Positions 7,401-16,237 of a DNA stretch of 47,336 bases are shown piece by piece. Every line of letters starts with the position of its first letter. Within the stretch, counting starts at the first letter, position 1. The notes under the pieces were generated by a model. That model was not told where the DNA came from and made no database searches. It saw nothing but the letters and a program-made list of their open reading frames with translations. The position numbers and the translations under genes were made by a program. Origin of the DNA: an uncultured Lachnospiraceae bacterium (GTDB lineage Bacteria > Bacillota > Clostridia > Lachnospirales > Lachnospiraceae); NCBI GenBank assembly GCA_910579805.1, contig CAJTWM010000030.1, forward strand, positions 1 to 47,336. Direction: 5' to 3'.

Positions 7401-8997
7401 CTCGCCGCCGCCCCATCACGATATTTATTCCATCGAGGATCTGGCGCAGTTGATTTACGATCTGAAAAATGCCAACAAAGACGCAAGGATCTCCGTGAAA
7501 CTGGTTTCGGAGGCAGGGGTCGGCACGGTAGCGGCAGGCGTAGCGAAAGCCGGGGCGCAGGTTATTTTAGTATCCGGCTATGACGGAGGCACCGGAGCGG
7601 CACCCCGCAACTCCATCCATAATGCGGGACTTCCTTGGGAACTAGGCCTTGCGGAGACCCATCAGACCCTGATTATGAACGGACTTAGAAATAAAGTGCG
7701 GATCGAAACGGACGGAAAGCTGATGAGCGGACGGGACGTCGCCATTGCGGCAATCCTTGGAGCGGAGGAATTTGGGTTTGCCACCGCGCCGCTTGTAACG
7801 ATGGGCTGCGTAATGATGCGCGTCTGCAATCTGGACACTTGTCCGGTGGGCGTGGCTACACAGAACCCCGAGCTTAGGAAGAATTTTAAAGGGAAACCCG
7901 AATATGTAATGAATTTCATGCGTTTTATTGCGGAGGAACTGCGGGAATATATGGCGAAGCTGGGAGTACGCACCGTGGATGAACTGGTAGGGCGTACCGA
8001 TCTGCTGAAGAGGAAGGAATCTGTATCCGGGCAGAATCAGAAGGTGGATCTTACGATGATCCTTTCCAATCCTTATGAAGCGGATAAGAAGAAGGTTATT
8101 TTCGATCCCAAGCAGGTTTATGATTTCGGTCTGGAAAAAACGCTGGACGAAAGGGTGCTTTTAAAGCAGCTTGATAAAGCGATCTCTGCGGGACAGAAGA
8201 GAAGCGTCGAAGTAGACGTGACGAATACGGACCGCGCTTTCGGTACGATTTTAGGTTCCGAGATTACAAAGCGTTTAGGAGACGCCGTGCAGGAAGATAC
8301 TTACCGCGTGCTGTGTAACGGCGCGGGAGGACAGAGTTTCGGCGCGTTTATCCCCAAAGGGCTTACCTTGGAGCTGGTAGGGGACAGCAACGATTATTTC
8401 GGCAAGGGGCTTTCGGGAGGAAAGCTGGTGGTATATCCTCCGAAAGGCAGTAAATTTAAACAGGATGAAAACATAATTATCGGAAACGTGGCGCTTTACG
8501 GCGCGACAAGCGGAAAGGCGTTTATCAACGGCGTAGCGGGAGAGCGGTTTGCCGTAAGAAACTCCGGCGCCAACGCGGTAGTAGAAGGAGTGGGAGATCA
8601 CGGCTGCGAATATATGACGGGAGGAAGGGTCGTAGTACTCGGAAAGACCGGGAAAAACTTTGCGGCGGGGATGAGCGGCGGTATCGCTTATGTGCTGGAC
8701 GAAGGGAACGACCTGTATACAAGGCTGAACAAAGAAATGGTGTCTTCCCATGAGATCACTTCTAAGTATGATGTGCTGGAGTTAAAAGATATGATCAAGG
8801 AGCATGTGGCGCTGACCAATTCGGTCAAGGGTAAGGAGATCTTAGACCATTTCGGAGAATATCTGCCGAAATTTAAAAAGATCATTCCTTACGACTATGA
8901 GCGTATGTTAAAGGCTATCGTACAGATGGAGGAAAAAGGGTTGAGCGCGGAGCAGGCGCAGATCGAAGCATTTTATGCCAATATAAAGACGAAATAA
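4447..8997 (+). CDS. gltB: glutamate synthase, large (alpha) subunit
   Basis: 1516 aa, the full family length. It makes two glutamates from glutamine and 2-oxoglutarate together with GltD. The N-terminal class II glutaminase domain has its nucleophile at Cys23 (HDNCGIGA), implying removal of a 22-residue propeptide. Next come the central domain and then the FMN-binding synthase domain, with GAKPGEGGHLPG and GYDGGTGAAP. The 3Fe-4S cysteines are Cys1121, Cys1127 and Cys1132 in GCVMMRVCNLDTCPVGVATQ, with the usual spacing. The C-terminal GXGXG beta-helix region follows (GVAGERFAVRNSGANAVVEG). The gene is the first of a two-gene operon with gltD 75 bases downstream, behind a long attenuator-like leader. 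AAGGAG supports the start. It is cytoplasmic and nothing appears missing. Confidence 0.97.
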   Translation: MFDAKLTVPKAPLYRTEFEHDNCGIGACVNIKGQKSRETVENALKIVENLEHRAGKDAEGKTGDGVGILTQIPHKFLKKAVKPLGIELRSEREYGVGMFFFPQEELKRNQSKKMFEIIVEKEGLEFLGWREVPIYPNVLGHKAVECMPCIMQAFVKKPKNVEKGIEFDRRLYVARRVFEQSTDNTYVVSFSSRTICYKGMFLVGQLRTFFADLQDKEYESAIAIVHSRFSTNTNPSWERAHPNRFIVHNGEINTIRGNADKMLAREETMESEHLHGLLHKVLPAINKTGSDSAMLDNTLEFLVMSGMELPHAVMITIPEPWENNKTMSQSKKDFYQYYATMMEPWDGPASILFSDGDIMGAVLDRNGLRPSRYLITEDDQLILSSEVGVLDIDPTKIVVKERLRPGKMLLVDTRKGEVIDDARLKEEYATRQPYGEWLDNNLITLKELKIPNERVPEFKKEERQRMQKAFGYTYDELKTSILPMAKNGGEAIAAMGVDTPLPVLSKTHHPLFHSFKQIFAQVTNPPIDAIREEVVTSTTVYVGKEGNVLEETPENCNLLRVNNPILTNTDLMKIKSMKAEGFKVEVIPITYYKNTSLERAIDRLYVEADRAYRDGVNILILSDRGVDENHVAIPSLLAVSALNQYLVKTKKRTRVALILESGEPREVHHFATLLGYGACAINPYLAQESIKELIDNRMLDKDYYAAVEDYNNAVLHGIVKIASKMGISTIQSYQGSQIFEAIGIDYDVINKYFPNTVCRVGGITLKDIEKEVDELHSMAFDPLGLQTDLTLESPGHHKMRSGGDEHLYNPATIHLLQESTKRGDYQLFKQYTALVNDETCVKNLRGLMDFNYPKTGVPIGEVESAESIVTRFKTGAMSYGSISKEAHETLAIAMNRLHGKSNSGEGGEDLDRLTVGEDGVNRCSAIKQVASGRFGVTSRYLVSAKEIQIKMAQGAKPGEGGHLPGGKVYPWIARTRHSTPGVGLISPPPHHDIYSIEDLAQLIYDLKNANKDARISVKLVSEAGVGTVAAGVAKAGAQVILVSGYDGGTGAAPRNSIHNAGLPWELGLAETHQTLIMNGLRNKVRIETDGKLMSGRDVAIAAILGAEEFGFATAPLVTMGCVMMRVCNLDTCPVGVATQNPELRKNFKGKPEYVMNFMRFIAEELREYMAKLGVRTVDELVGRTDLLKRKESVSGQNQKVDLTMILSNPYEADKKKVIFDPKQVYDFGLEKTLDERVLLKQLDKAISAGQKRSVEVDVTNTDRAFGTILGSEITKRLGDAVQEDTYRVLCNGAGGQSFGAFIPKGLTLELVGDSNDYFGKGLSGGKLVVYPPKGSKFKQDENIIIGNVALYGATSGKAFINGVAGERFAVRNSGANAVVEGVGDHGCEYMTGGRVVVLGKTGKNFAAGMSGGIAYVLDEGNDLYTRLNKEMVSSHEITSKYDVLELKDMIKEHVALTNSVKGKEILDHFGEYLPKFKKIIPYDYERMLKAIVQMEEKGLSAEQAQIEAFYANIKTK

Positions 8998-9072
8998 GTC
9001 CGGGACAAAAGGAGCAGCAAGACGAGAAAACGAAACTTTGGTAATTTTGTCCGGACGGATTGTGAGGTAATT

Positions 9073-10563
9073 ATGGGAAAACCGACAGGATTTATGGAAT
9101 ATGAGAGGGTCACCTCCAAAGCATCCGATCCAAAAAAAAGAATCAAGAATTTTAATGAATTTCACGAGCATCTTTCCATGGAGGAGCAGCAGCTTCAGGG
9201 AGCGCGCTGTATGGAATGCGGCGTGCCGTTCTGTCAGGCGGGCATGAATATCTGCGGGATGACAAGCGGCTGTCCTCTCCACAATTTAGTGCCGGAATGG
9301 AACGATTTAGTCTATACGGGAAATTGGGAGCAGGCTTATGAACGGCTGAAAAAGACCAACAGTTTTCCGGAATTTACATCCAGAGTATGTCCGGCGTTGT
9401 GTGAGGCGGCCTGCACCTGCGGCTTGAACGGAGATCCGGTGGCTACCAGAGAAAACGAGTACGCCATTATTGAAAACGCTTATAAAGAGGGGATAGCGGG
9501 GGCGAAACCGCCCAAGGCGCGCACCGGAAAGACGGTGGCGGTGGTAGGCAGCGGCCCTGCCGGTCTTGCGGCGGCCGACCAGTTAAATAAAAGGGGGCAT
9601 TATGTGACGGTATTCGAACGTTCCGACCGGATCGGCGGGCTTTTGATGTACGGCATTCCGAACATGAAACTGGAGAAGCATATTATTGACAGAAAAATAA
9701 GGGTGATGAAAGAAGAAGGAGTAACCTTTGTAACGGGGGCGGATGTGGGAAAAGAAATAAAAGCATCCAAACTTCTTGCCGATTTTGACCGTATCGTGCT
9801 TGCCTGCGGAGCGTCCAACCCAAGGGACATCAAGGCGGCGGGACGGGACGCCAAAGGGATCTATTTTGCCGTGGATTTTTTGAAGGCGAATACAAAGAGT
9901 CTTTTGGATTCCGGCTTTGAGGACGGAAAATTCGTTAATACCAAGGGAAAAGACGTGGTGATCATCGGCGGCGGGGATACCGGAAACGATTGTGTAGGAA
10001 CGGCTATCCGTCACGGGGCAAAGTCTGTGACGCAGATTGAAATGATGCCGAAAGCGCCGGATACAAGGGCGGAAGATAATCCTTGGCCGGAGTGGCCCAA
10101 GGTCTGCAAAACGGATTACGGTCAGGAAGAGGCGGTCGCGGTTTTCGGCCATGACCCGAGGATTTATGAAACTACCGTAAAAGAGTTTATAAAAGATAAA
10201 AACGGGAACTTAAAGGGGGTCAAGACCGTAAAGCTCGCATGGGAAAAGGACAAAGAAACGGGAAGGATGACTATGAAAGAGCTGGCGGGCAGCGAACAAG
10301 TGCTGGATGCCCAGATCGTTCTGATCGCGGCAGGTTTTTTAGGCAGCGAAAAATATATTACAGACGCTTTTAAAGTGGACGTAAACGAACGGACCAACGT
10401 AAAAACCGGAAACGGAGAGTATGCCACCAGCGTGAAAAACGTATTTACCGCCGGGGATATGCACAGAGGCCAGTCTTTGGTCGTATGGGCGATCCGGGAA
10501 GGAAGAGAGGCCGCAAGACAGGTGGATGAGAGCCTGATGGGGTATTCCAATTTAATGTATTGA
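9073..10563 (+). CDS. gltD: glutamate synthase, small (beta) subunit
   Basis: 496 aa. It passes electrons from NAD(P)H through FAD and two 4Fe-4S clusters to GltB. The N-terminal cysteine-rich region is intact: CMECGVPFCQ and CGMTSGCPLHN, then RVCPALCEAACTCG. The FAD dinucleotide fold GSGPAGLAAADQL (near 154) with the acidic FERSDRIGG is followed by a second Rossmann motif for NAD(P)H, IIGGGDTGNDCVG, near 298. The C-terminal FAD-binding motif is FTAGDMHRGQSLVVWAIREG. It follows gltB by 75 bases and is closed by the terminator at 10622-10674. The ATG at 9073 is preceded by a modest GTGAGG ribosome site. It is full length. Confidence 0.96.
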   Translation: MGKPTGFMEYERVTSKASDPKKRIKNFNEFHEHLSMEEQQLQGARCMECGVPFCQAGMNICGMTSGCPLHNLVPEWNDLVYTGNWEQAYERLKKTNSFPEFTSRVCPALCEAACTCGLNGDPVATRENEYAIIENAYKEGIAGAKPPKARTGKTVAVVGSGPAGLAAADQLNKRGHYVTVFERSDRIGGLLMYGIPNMKLEKHIIDRKIRVMKEEGVTFVTGADVGKEIKASKLLADFDRIVLACGASNPRDIKAAGRDAKGIYFAVDFLKANTKSLLDSGFEDGKFVNTKGKDVVIIGGGDTGNDCVGTAIRHGAKSVTQIEMMPKAPDTRAEDNPWPEWPKVCKTDYGQEEAVAVFGHDPRIYETTVKEFIKDKNGNLKGVKTVKLAWEKDKETGRMTMKELAGSEQVLDAQIVLIAAGFLGSEKYITDAFKVDVNERTNVKTGNGEYATSVKNVFTAGDMHRGQSLVVWAIREGREAARQVDESLMGYSNLMY

Positions 10564-10621
10564 CCACTTTGTAAATTGCATCGTTATGTACCGGAGGAGC
10601 CGGATAGACGGACGGCAGGAA

Positions 10622-10674
10622 AAAACGGAAAAGGCCTATGGCTGGCAGGCAGCTTCAGGGCTTTTTCCGTTTTG
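10622..10674 (+). terminator. terminator of gltBD
   Basis: AAAACGGAAAA-GGCC on the left pairs with GGGCTTTTTCCGTTTT on the right, with a loop of about 20 bases. The U-run is short. The spacer from here to the next promoter (10675-10853) holds nothing I recognise. Confidence 0.6.
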
Positions 10675-10853
10675 GCATACAGGGGGATTCCATTTATGGA
10701 CAGTGGATGCCGGACAGTATCGAAAAAATACGAAAAGATTGAGGAGAAAATAGTACAATTGTGTGTAAGATAATGAAAAACAGTGGAATGGAATGCACAA
10801 AATACGGTATAATTGGAAAGATTAGAAAAATATGAAAAAATGTGAAAAAGAGT

Positions 10854-10882
10854 TTGAGAATTTAAAGCGATAGAGTTATAAT
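10854..10882 (+). promoter_or_regulatory. promoter of the chemotaxis receptor gene
   Basis: TTGAGA (10854-10859), 17-base spacer, TATAAT (10877-10882), 45 bases before the start codon. Confidence 0.72.
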
Positions 10883-10926
10883 AATATCGGTCATACATTT
10901 ATGATTAATAAAGCAGAGAAAGCGAG

Positions 10927-12396
10927 ATGAGTATTATGACAAAAGAACAATACAAAAGAGCAAACAGCGCGGTATTTCCTATTATTATCATTATATACGG
11001 ATATATTGCCATATCCATGGTTCTGTGGGCAGTTTCCCAAGGAGGTACATGGCGCACATGGATGCAGTTGACAGTGAGCGTGCTTGTAATACTTATTTCG
11101 GCTGGGGGATATGTTACCGGAAGGACGACGAAACGCTGCGGCGTGATTATGATGGTAAGCGCGGCCTTGGCTTATGCCGTGGTCAGCCTTGTGGGCACCG
11201 CCGCAGGTACTTGGTCGTATGCGCTGCCGGTATTGTTTGCGACGATGGCATATTTGAATGTGCGGCTGATCATAGGCGGCAACGCGGTCGTACTGACCGT
11301 GAACGTGATCCGGCTTGTGATGTGCGCCCAAGGCGCCGGAAACGGCAATCTGACGGAAATGGTAATGGCAGTGATCACGCTGGCGCTGGCGGCGTTTTCC
11401 TCTACCCGCGCGGTCATACTGCTGATACGCTTTCATGATGAAAATATGGCGGACATCGTGGAGGCGGCCGGAAAACAGGAGATCAGCAATAAGAAAATGG
11501 CTCTGGTCGCGGAAAATATCATGAAGCATTTTACAAGTGCCACGCAGATGCTGGATCATTTAAAAACCAGTATCGATACCAGTAATTTTTCCATGGGCAA
11601 TATAGTGGAAAGTACGGAAAGCACGGCGGAGGCGATTCAGAATCAGGCGGCCATGTGCGCGGATATTCAGGAAAATATGGATAAGGCGGAAAACGGGACA
11701 AAGAAAATGCTGGAAGCTTCTGAAACGACGGACGAAATGGTGAAGGAAGGTTCGGAGGTAGTCAGGGAATTAAAGGAACAGGCAAGAAATGTGGAAGAGG
11801 CAAGCCGTATTACCGTAGAGGTCATAGAGAGACTTACGACAAAGGTAGAAGAGGTGCAGAGCTTTGTCGGATCGATCTTAAGTATTTCCAATCAGACGAA
11901 TCTGCTTGCCTTGAACGCTTCGATTGAAGCCGCCCGCGCGGGAGAAGCAGGGAAAGGCTTTGCGGTAGTAGCGGAAGAGATCAGGCAATTGTCCGAGCAG
12001 ACGAAAGCGGCGTCCAATAATATTACCCATATCATTACGGAACTTAACGAAGATACAAAACGGGCTAACGAAAGCATTGAAAACTCCGCGGCGTCGGTGA
12101 AGAAACAAAACGAACTGATCGACAGCACGAAGGAAAAGTTTGAAAGAGTGAATGTGGAAGTGAACGGGCTGGCGGGCTACATCCGTGAGACGGAAAAGAT
12201 CATGGAAGGGATATTGGCGTCTACCGCAACGATCTCGGATAATATTACCCAGCTTTCCGCTACCAGTCAGGAAGTTGCGGCTTCTTCCACGGAAGGGCTC
12301 AGGACGTCCGAAGCAACCGTTTCCGATATGGCCCAGACAAGAGAGATTCTGGAAGGCATCTTTCTTTTGGCGCAGGATCTGCAGCAGGCGGAGTAA
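10927..12396 (+). CDS. methyl-accepting chemotaxis protein with a multi-pass membrane sensor
   Basis: 489 aa. Residues 15-165 form about six closely spaced hydrophobic segments with very short loops, so there is no large extracellular ligand domain. Residues 175-489 are the cytoplasmic coiled-coil signalling region. The highly conserved tip NQTNLLALNASIEAARAGE is followed by GKGFAVVAEEIRQLSEQ, the contact surface for CheA and CheW. No clear HAMP domain lies between the membrane part and the helical bundle. ATG 10927 is used; an in-frame ATG three codons later is equally possible, since neither has a strong ribosome site. It has its own promoter and terminator. The ligand is unknown. A membrane-embedded or metabolic cue is possible given the lack of an outside domain. 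Confidence 0.9.
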   Translation: MSIMTKEQYKRANSAVFPIIIIIYGYIAISMVLWAVSQGGTWRTWMQLTVSVLVILISAGGYVTGRTTKRCGVIMMVSAALAYAVVSLVGTAAGTWSYALPVLFATMAYLNVRLIIGGNAVVLTVNVIRLVMCAQGAGNGNLTEMVMAVITLALAAFSSTRAVILLIRFHDENMADIVEAAGKQEISNKKMALVAENIMKHFTSATQMLDHLKTSIDTSNFSMGNIVESTESTAEAIQNQAAMCADIQENMDKAENGTKKMLEASETTDEMVKEGSEVVRELKEQARNVEEASRITVEVIERLTTKVEEVQSFVGSILSISNQTNLLALNASIEAARAGEAGKGFAVVAEEIRQLSEQTKAASNNITHIITELNEDTKRANESIENSAASVKKQNELIDSTKEKFERVNVEVNGLAGYIRETEKIMEGILASTATISDNITQLSATSQEVAASSTEGLRTSEATVSDMAQTREILEGIFLLAQDLQQAE

Positions 12397-12458
12397 GGGA
12401 TATTGGAGTATTTTTTAAACACGTTTCAGGCCGTTTTACAGGCTGTATGGCTACATAG

Positions 12459-12523
12459 AAAAATGCCGCGGGACTTTGCGATACGGCTGCGTATCATGAA
12501 GCAAAGCCCTGCGGCATTTTTTG
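12459..12523. terminator. bidirectional terminator between the chemotaxis gene and asnA
   Basis: AAAATGCCGCGGGACTTTGC (12459-12478) pairs with the complementary arm at 12501-12520 with two small mismatches, followed by TTTTTTG on the plus strand. The genes converge here, so it can serve both. Confidence 0.75.
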
Positions 12524-12542
12524 CCTTTTCATAACGGAATCT

Positions 12543-13553
12543 TTAAAGCAGCGGGATTCCCGCATTTCTGATCTCATCCAGATCGCTTTCATTCCAAAGA
12601 GAACACTGTACTTCCCCGATATGCGCTTTCCGCAAAAAGAACATACAGATCCGGGACTGTCCGATGCCGCCCCCGATCGTATAGGGCAGTTTTTGATCCA
12701 GTATCGCTTTCTGGAACGGAAGTTCTGCGCGTTCGGGACAGCCGGCCTTTTGAAGCTGTTCCATAAGAGAAGTTTCGTCTACCCGGATCCCCATGGAGGA
12801 AAGCTCCAAAGCGATATCAAGGACCGGATAATAAACGACGATATCCGCGTTCAAAGCCCAGTCGTCGTAGTCCGGCGCCCTCCCGTCGTGAGGTTCTCCG
12901 TTTTCCAGTTTATCTCCGATCTGCATGATGCATACGGCCCCTTTTGCTTTGGATATGTAATATTCTCTTTCTTTTGCGGAATAATCGGGGAACATATCGG
13001 CCAGTTCCTGCGTTGTGATGAAGAAAATATCATGGGGAAGGATCTCTTCAATATAGTCGTACTGGATAGACATATATTTCTCGGTTTTGCGCAAAACTTT
13101 ATATACAGTCCGTACCGTATCCTGTAAAGTGGCGATGGTCCGGTCCTGTTTTTCAATGATCTTCTCCCAGTCCCATTGGTCTACAAAAATAGAATGGATA
13201 TTGTCGGTGTCTTCGTCCCGGCGGATCGCGTTCATATCCGTGTAAATGCCTTCGCCGGCGCTGAAGCCGTACTTCTGTAAAGCAAACCGTTTCCATTTTG
13301 CAAGGGAATGGACGATTTCCGCTTCTTTTTCATTTTGCTCCTTGATGCCGAAAGAGACCGGACGTTCTACGCCGTTTAAGTTGTCGTTCAGGCCGGAGCC
13401 GGGATCTACAAAGAGAGGCGCCGAAACGCGGGTCAAATGCAGCCTTTCGGCAAGCAGGGTCTGAAAAAAGTCTTTTACTGTTTTGATCGCGATCTGTGTG
13501 TCGTGAAGATTGAGTTCAGGATGATAGTCCTTGGGGATGATTAAGTTGCTCAT
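12543..13553 (-). CDS. asnA: aspartate-ammonia ligase (asparagine synthetase A)
   Basis: 336 aa, the usual AsnA length. It makes asparagine from aspartate, ammonia and ATP, releasing AMP. It belongs to the class II aminoacyl-tRNA synthetase fold. Visible family stretches are FVDPGSGLNDNLNG and RPVSFGIKE near the N-terminus, DMNAIRRDEDTDNIHSIFVD (residues 109-128), and the C-terminal ATP-binding GGGIGQSRICMFFL. AAGGTGG precedes the ATG by 8 bases. The gene is alone, convergent with the chemotaxis gene and divergent from the SOS-like radical SAM gene. It is cytoplasmic, with nothing missing. Confidence 0.95.
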   Translation of the reverse strand: MSNLIIPKDYHPELNLHDTQIAIKTVKDFFQTLLAERLHLTRVSAPLFVDPGSGLNDNLNGVERPVSFGIKEQNEKEAEIVHSLAKWKRFALQKYGFSAGEGIYTDMNAIRRDEDTDNIHSIFVDQWDWEKIIEKQDRTIATLQDTVRTVYKVLRKTEKYMSIQYDYIEEILPHDIFFITTQELADMFPDYSAKEREYYISKAKGAVCIMQIGDKLENGEPHDGRAPDYDDWALNADIVVYYPVLDIALELSSMGIRVDETSLMEQLQKAGCPERAELPFQKAILDQKLPYTIGGGIGQSRICMFFLRKAHIGEVQCSLWNESDLDEIRNAGIPLL

Positions 13554-13693
13554 ATTTGATTTCCACCTTTTTTATACATTTTCCAAATACTATTTAAACT
13601 CTTTTAAGTGGATATTGCAAGCAGTAATTCTTTGAAAAAGGATAAGCGGGACCGGATAGGAAAAAGAGCGGAGAAGGCTGGAATAAAAAGGGG

Positions 13694-13722
13694 TTGAAAA
13701 TCGAACATATGTATGATATAGT
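13694..13722 (+). promoter_or_regulatory. promoter of the radical SAM / DUF4130 pair
   Basis: TTGAAA (13694-13699), 17-base spacer, TATAGT (13717-13722). The spacer itself carries CGAACATATGTATG (13702-13715), a degraded version of the same kind of palindrome found just downstream. Confidence 0.72.
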
Positions 13723-13726
13723 ATAA

Positions 13727-13740
13727 CAAACAAATGTTTG
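13727..13740 (+). promoter_or_regulatory. SOS-like (LexA-type) operator over the transcription start
   Basis: A perfect 5+4+5 palindrome, CAAAC-AAAT-GTTTG, lies between the -10 box and the GGGAG ribosome site. It differs from the Firmicute LexA consensus CGAAC-N4-GTTCG at one position per half site. A second, weaker match overlaps the promoter spacer. Placement and the DNA-repair nature of the gene support LexA control; it remains an inference. Confidence 0.45.
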
Positions 13741-13750
13741 GGAGTTTGCC

Positions 13751-15103
13751 ATGGATTATAAGATATGTGAAGATATGACAATAGAAGAGAAGCTTACGAT
13801 TCTGACGGACGCCGCAAAATATGACGTGGCGTGTACCAGCAGCGGCGTAGACCGGAGTAACGGGAAAACGGGGATGGGGAATGCGGTGAAGGCGGGGATC
13901 TGCCATAGCTTCAGTTCTGACGGAAGGTGTATTTCCTTATTAAAGATCCTGTTTACGAACGAGTGCATCTACGACTGCAAATACTGCTTAAACCGCAGTT
14001 CCAATGACATTAAGAGGGCCTCTTTTACACCGGACGAGGTATGTACGCTTACGATGGAATTTTACAGGCGCAATTATATAGAAGGATTATTTTTAAGTTC
14101 CGGTATTTTATATAATCCGACCTTTACGATGGAACTGATCTATCAAACGGTCTATAAGCTCAGGAACGTTCACCGGTTTTACGGTTATATTCATGTAAAA
14201 GCGATTCCCGGAGCGGCGCCGGAGGTCATCCAAAAGACCGGATTTCTGGTAGACAGGATGAGCGTTAATTTAGAACTTCCCACGGCGGAAGGGCTAAGCC
14301 GTCTTGCGCCGAATAAGAGCCGTAAGACCATACTTGCGCCTATGCGTCAGATACAGACAGGCATTACGCGGAATAAAAACGAACTGGCGCTCTACCGGAA
14401 CGCGCCGCAGTTTGTGAGCGGAGGCCAGTCAAGCCAGTTGATCGTAGGGGCGACGGCGGAGAACGATTATCAGATCATGTCCGTAGCGGAAGGATTGTAT
14501 CAGAAGTTTGAGTTAAAGAGAGTATTTTATTCCGCTTATGTGCAGGTCAATCAGGACAAAGAGCTGCCTGCGCTGCCGGGAGGCCCTCCGCTGCTTAGAG
14601 AACACCGTTTATATCAGGCGGACTTTCTGATGCGCTATTACGGTTTTAAGGCGGGAGAGCTTTTAAGTGAAGAGCGTCCGAATTTTAATGTATTCCTCGA
14701 CCCGAAAGCAGACTGGGCGGTCAGGCATCTGGAGCAGTTTCCCGTGGAGGTCAACAGGGCGGATTACGGGACGCTTTTAAGAGTGCCGGGGATCGGGGTA
14801 AAAAGTGCAAAACGGATCGTACAGGCGAGAAAAAACGCCAGACTGGGATTTGAAGAATTAAAAAAAATCGGAGTGGTATTAAAGCGGGCGTTATATTTCA
14901 TTACCTGCGACGGAAAAATGATGTACCGTACCAAGTTGGAAGAGGATTATATCGTCAGAAACCTTACCTATGTAAAAGAAAAACTTCCGGTTGAAGTCGG
15001 CGCGGTGCGCTATGAGCAGTTGAATCTGTTTGATATGGAACAGGATACGTCGATTACTTACGGGCAGATCTCCAAAATGGATACGAAGGCCCTGTATGGA
15101 TGA
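13751..15103 (+). CDS. radical SAM protein, putative DNA modification/repair (UDG-linked family)
   Basis: 450 aa. The radical SAM cluster motif is CIYDCKYC (Cys72, Cys76, Cys79), within the family's conserved FTNECIYDCKYCLNRSSND. The radical SAM barrel covers about residues 60-290. The C-terminal part has a helix-hairpin-helix DNA-binding motif, LLRVPGIGVKSAKRIVQAR, near 338-356. This matches the family known as putative DNA modification/repair radical SAM proteins, which co-occurs with a DUF4130 protein and in other bacteria with uracil-DNA glycosylase. The partner follows 104 bases downstream. GGGAG lies 6 bases before the ATG. An SOS-like operator in front agrees with a repair role. The chemical reaction is not known. 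Confidence 0.88.
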   Translation: MDYKICEDMTIEEKLTILTDAAKYDVACTSSGVDRSNGKTGMGNAVKAGICHSFSSDGRCISLLKILFTNECIYDCKYCLNRSSNDIKRASFTPDEVCTLTMEFYRRNYIEGLFLSSGILYNPTFTMELIYQTVYKLRNVHRFYGYIHVKAIPGAAPEVIQKTGFLVDRMSVNLELPTAEGLSRLAPNKSRKTILAPMRQIQTGITRNKNELALYRNAPQFVSGGQSSQLIVGATAENDYQIMSVAEGLYQKFELKRVFYSAYVQVNQDKELPALPGGPPLLREHRLYQADFLMRYYGFKAGELLSEERPNFNVFLDPKADWAVRHLEQFPVEVNRADYGTLLRVPGIGVKSAKRIVQARKNARLGFEELKKIGVVLKRALYFITCDGKMMYRTKLEEDYIVRNLTYVKEKLPVEVGAVRYEQLNLFDMEQDTSITYGQISKMDTKALYG

Positions 15104-15207
15104 TCTGCTAAAATATCAAAGCCGGTACGGCGGAACTCTTTTCCTTTATGGAAACAGGTCATGTCTGCCGGTATGAATAAAGCGAAAAAAGGCGGGAAGG
15201 ATAGTAA

Positions 15208-15981
15208 ATGGAGGAAAAAATATTAATATGTGAGGATTCTTTGGAAGGGATCTTTACGGCAGTCTATCAGGCTTATGCATGGAGGCTCGATAAAGAGCAT
15301 GTTTTTTTACAGATTGGGGAAGAAGAAAATCTGCGGCTTTTTGCGGAGTATATTACGGTGGCGCCGGAGCCGGAAAAGGCGGAAAAAGTAGCGTCCACGG
15401 TCATACGGATGATGGGAGAAGAGGGATATTGGGATCTATGCTGTATGCTTGCATCCAATGACCGGGAGAAAGGACAGGCAGTTTACCGCACCATTGTAAC
15501 GGCCTTGAAGAACGGTCAGGGAAGGAACGTATTGTCCAATGTAAAAGAGCCTTATATACAAAAAGCATTTGAAATTGCCAGAAATGTAAACTACGAGATA
15601 CATCATATGTATGGCTTTTTAAGATTTGCGGAACTGGAAAACGGGATACTTTATGCGAAGATAGGTCCGAAGAACAATATCGCCACGTTGCTTGCCCCGC
15701 ATTTTGCAGACAGGTTTCCGCTTGAAAATTTTATGATCCATGACGCGGGACGGCAGATCTATGTGCTTCATCCGGCAAAAAAGGGCTGCTTTGTAGTTAC
15801 GGGAAAGGAATGCGAGGAGCTTTGCCTGCCGGAATACTCAAAAGAAGAACTCTATTTTCAATCACTATTTGTAGAGTTTTGTCATACAATAGCAATAAAA
15901 GAACGCGAAAATTTGAAATTGCAGAGGAATATGCTCCCTCTAAGATTCCAAGAATTTATGGTAGAAATGGGAAAAAAGTAA
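15208..15981 (+). CDS. DUF4130 protein, probable DNA-metabolism partner of the radical SAM protein
   Basis: 257 aa. It matches what I know of the DUF4130 family, which is found next to, or fused with, uracil-DNA glycosylase and the preceding radical SAM protein. Recognisable stretches are the opening CEDSLEGIFTAVYQAY, then VKEPYIQKAFEIARNVNYE and HMYGFLRFAEL, then YAKIGPKNNIATLLAPHFAD. There is no membrane segment or signal. No fused glycosylase domain is present, so this is the short form. GGAAGGA precedes the ATG. It probably shares the SOS-like promoter with the upstream gene. Its biochemical role is unknown. Confidence 0.82.
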   Translation: MEEKILICEDSLEGIFTAVYQAYAWRLDKEHVFLQIGEEENLRLFAEYITVAPEPEKAEKVASTVIRMMGEEGYWDLCCMLASNDREKGQAVYRTIVTALKNGQGRNVLSNVKEPYIQKAFEIARNVNYEIHHMYGFLRFAELENGILYAKIGPKNNIATLLAPHFADRFPLENFMIHDAGRQIYVLHPAKKGCFVVTGKECEELCLPEYSKEELYFQSLFVEFCHTIAIKERENLKLQRNMLPLRFQEFMVEMGKK

Positions 15982-16131
15982 TAAAAATGTTTCTTAACAA
16001 TGATAAAAGGGAAAAATCTCGTTGTACAATATGCATAAAATGGTAAACGAAAAAACAGGAAACGGGGAATTTTTGCCAAATACTGCTGGAAAAGTCCGAA
16101 AATTTACTAAAATTCGAGTGAAAAATTATTC

Positions 16132-16159
16132 TTTACAATGCGGGATTTTGGAGTATACT
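16132..16159 (+). promoter_or_regulatory. promoter of the HPr-like gene
   Basis: TTTACA (16132-16137), 16-base spacer, TATACT (16154-16159), about 80 bases before the start codon. The preceding AT-rich stretch (15982-16131) shows nothing else. Confidence 0.6.
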
Positions 16160-16237
16160 AGCTATAAAAGCAGCAAGGAAATATATTAAGTCCAGTTAAT
16201 TTTGTATTGAATTTGTTGATTTGAAAGGAAGGTTGAC

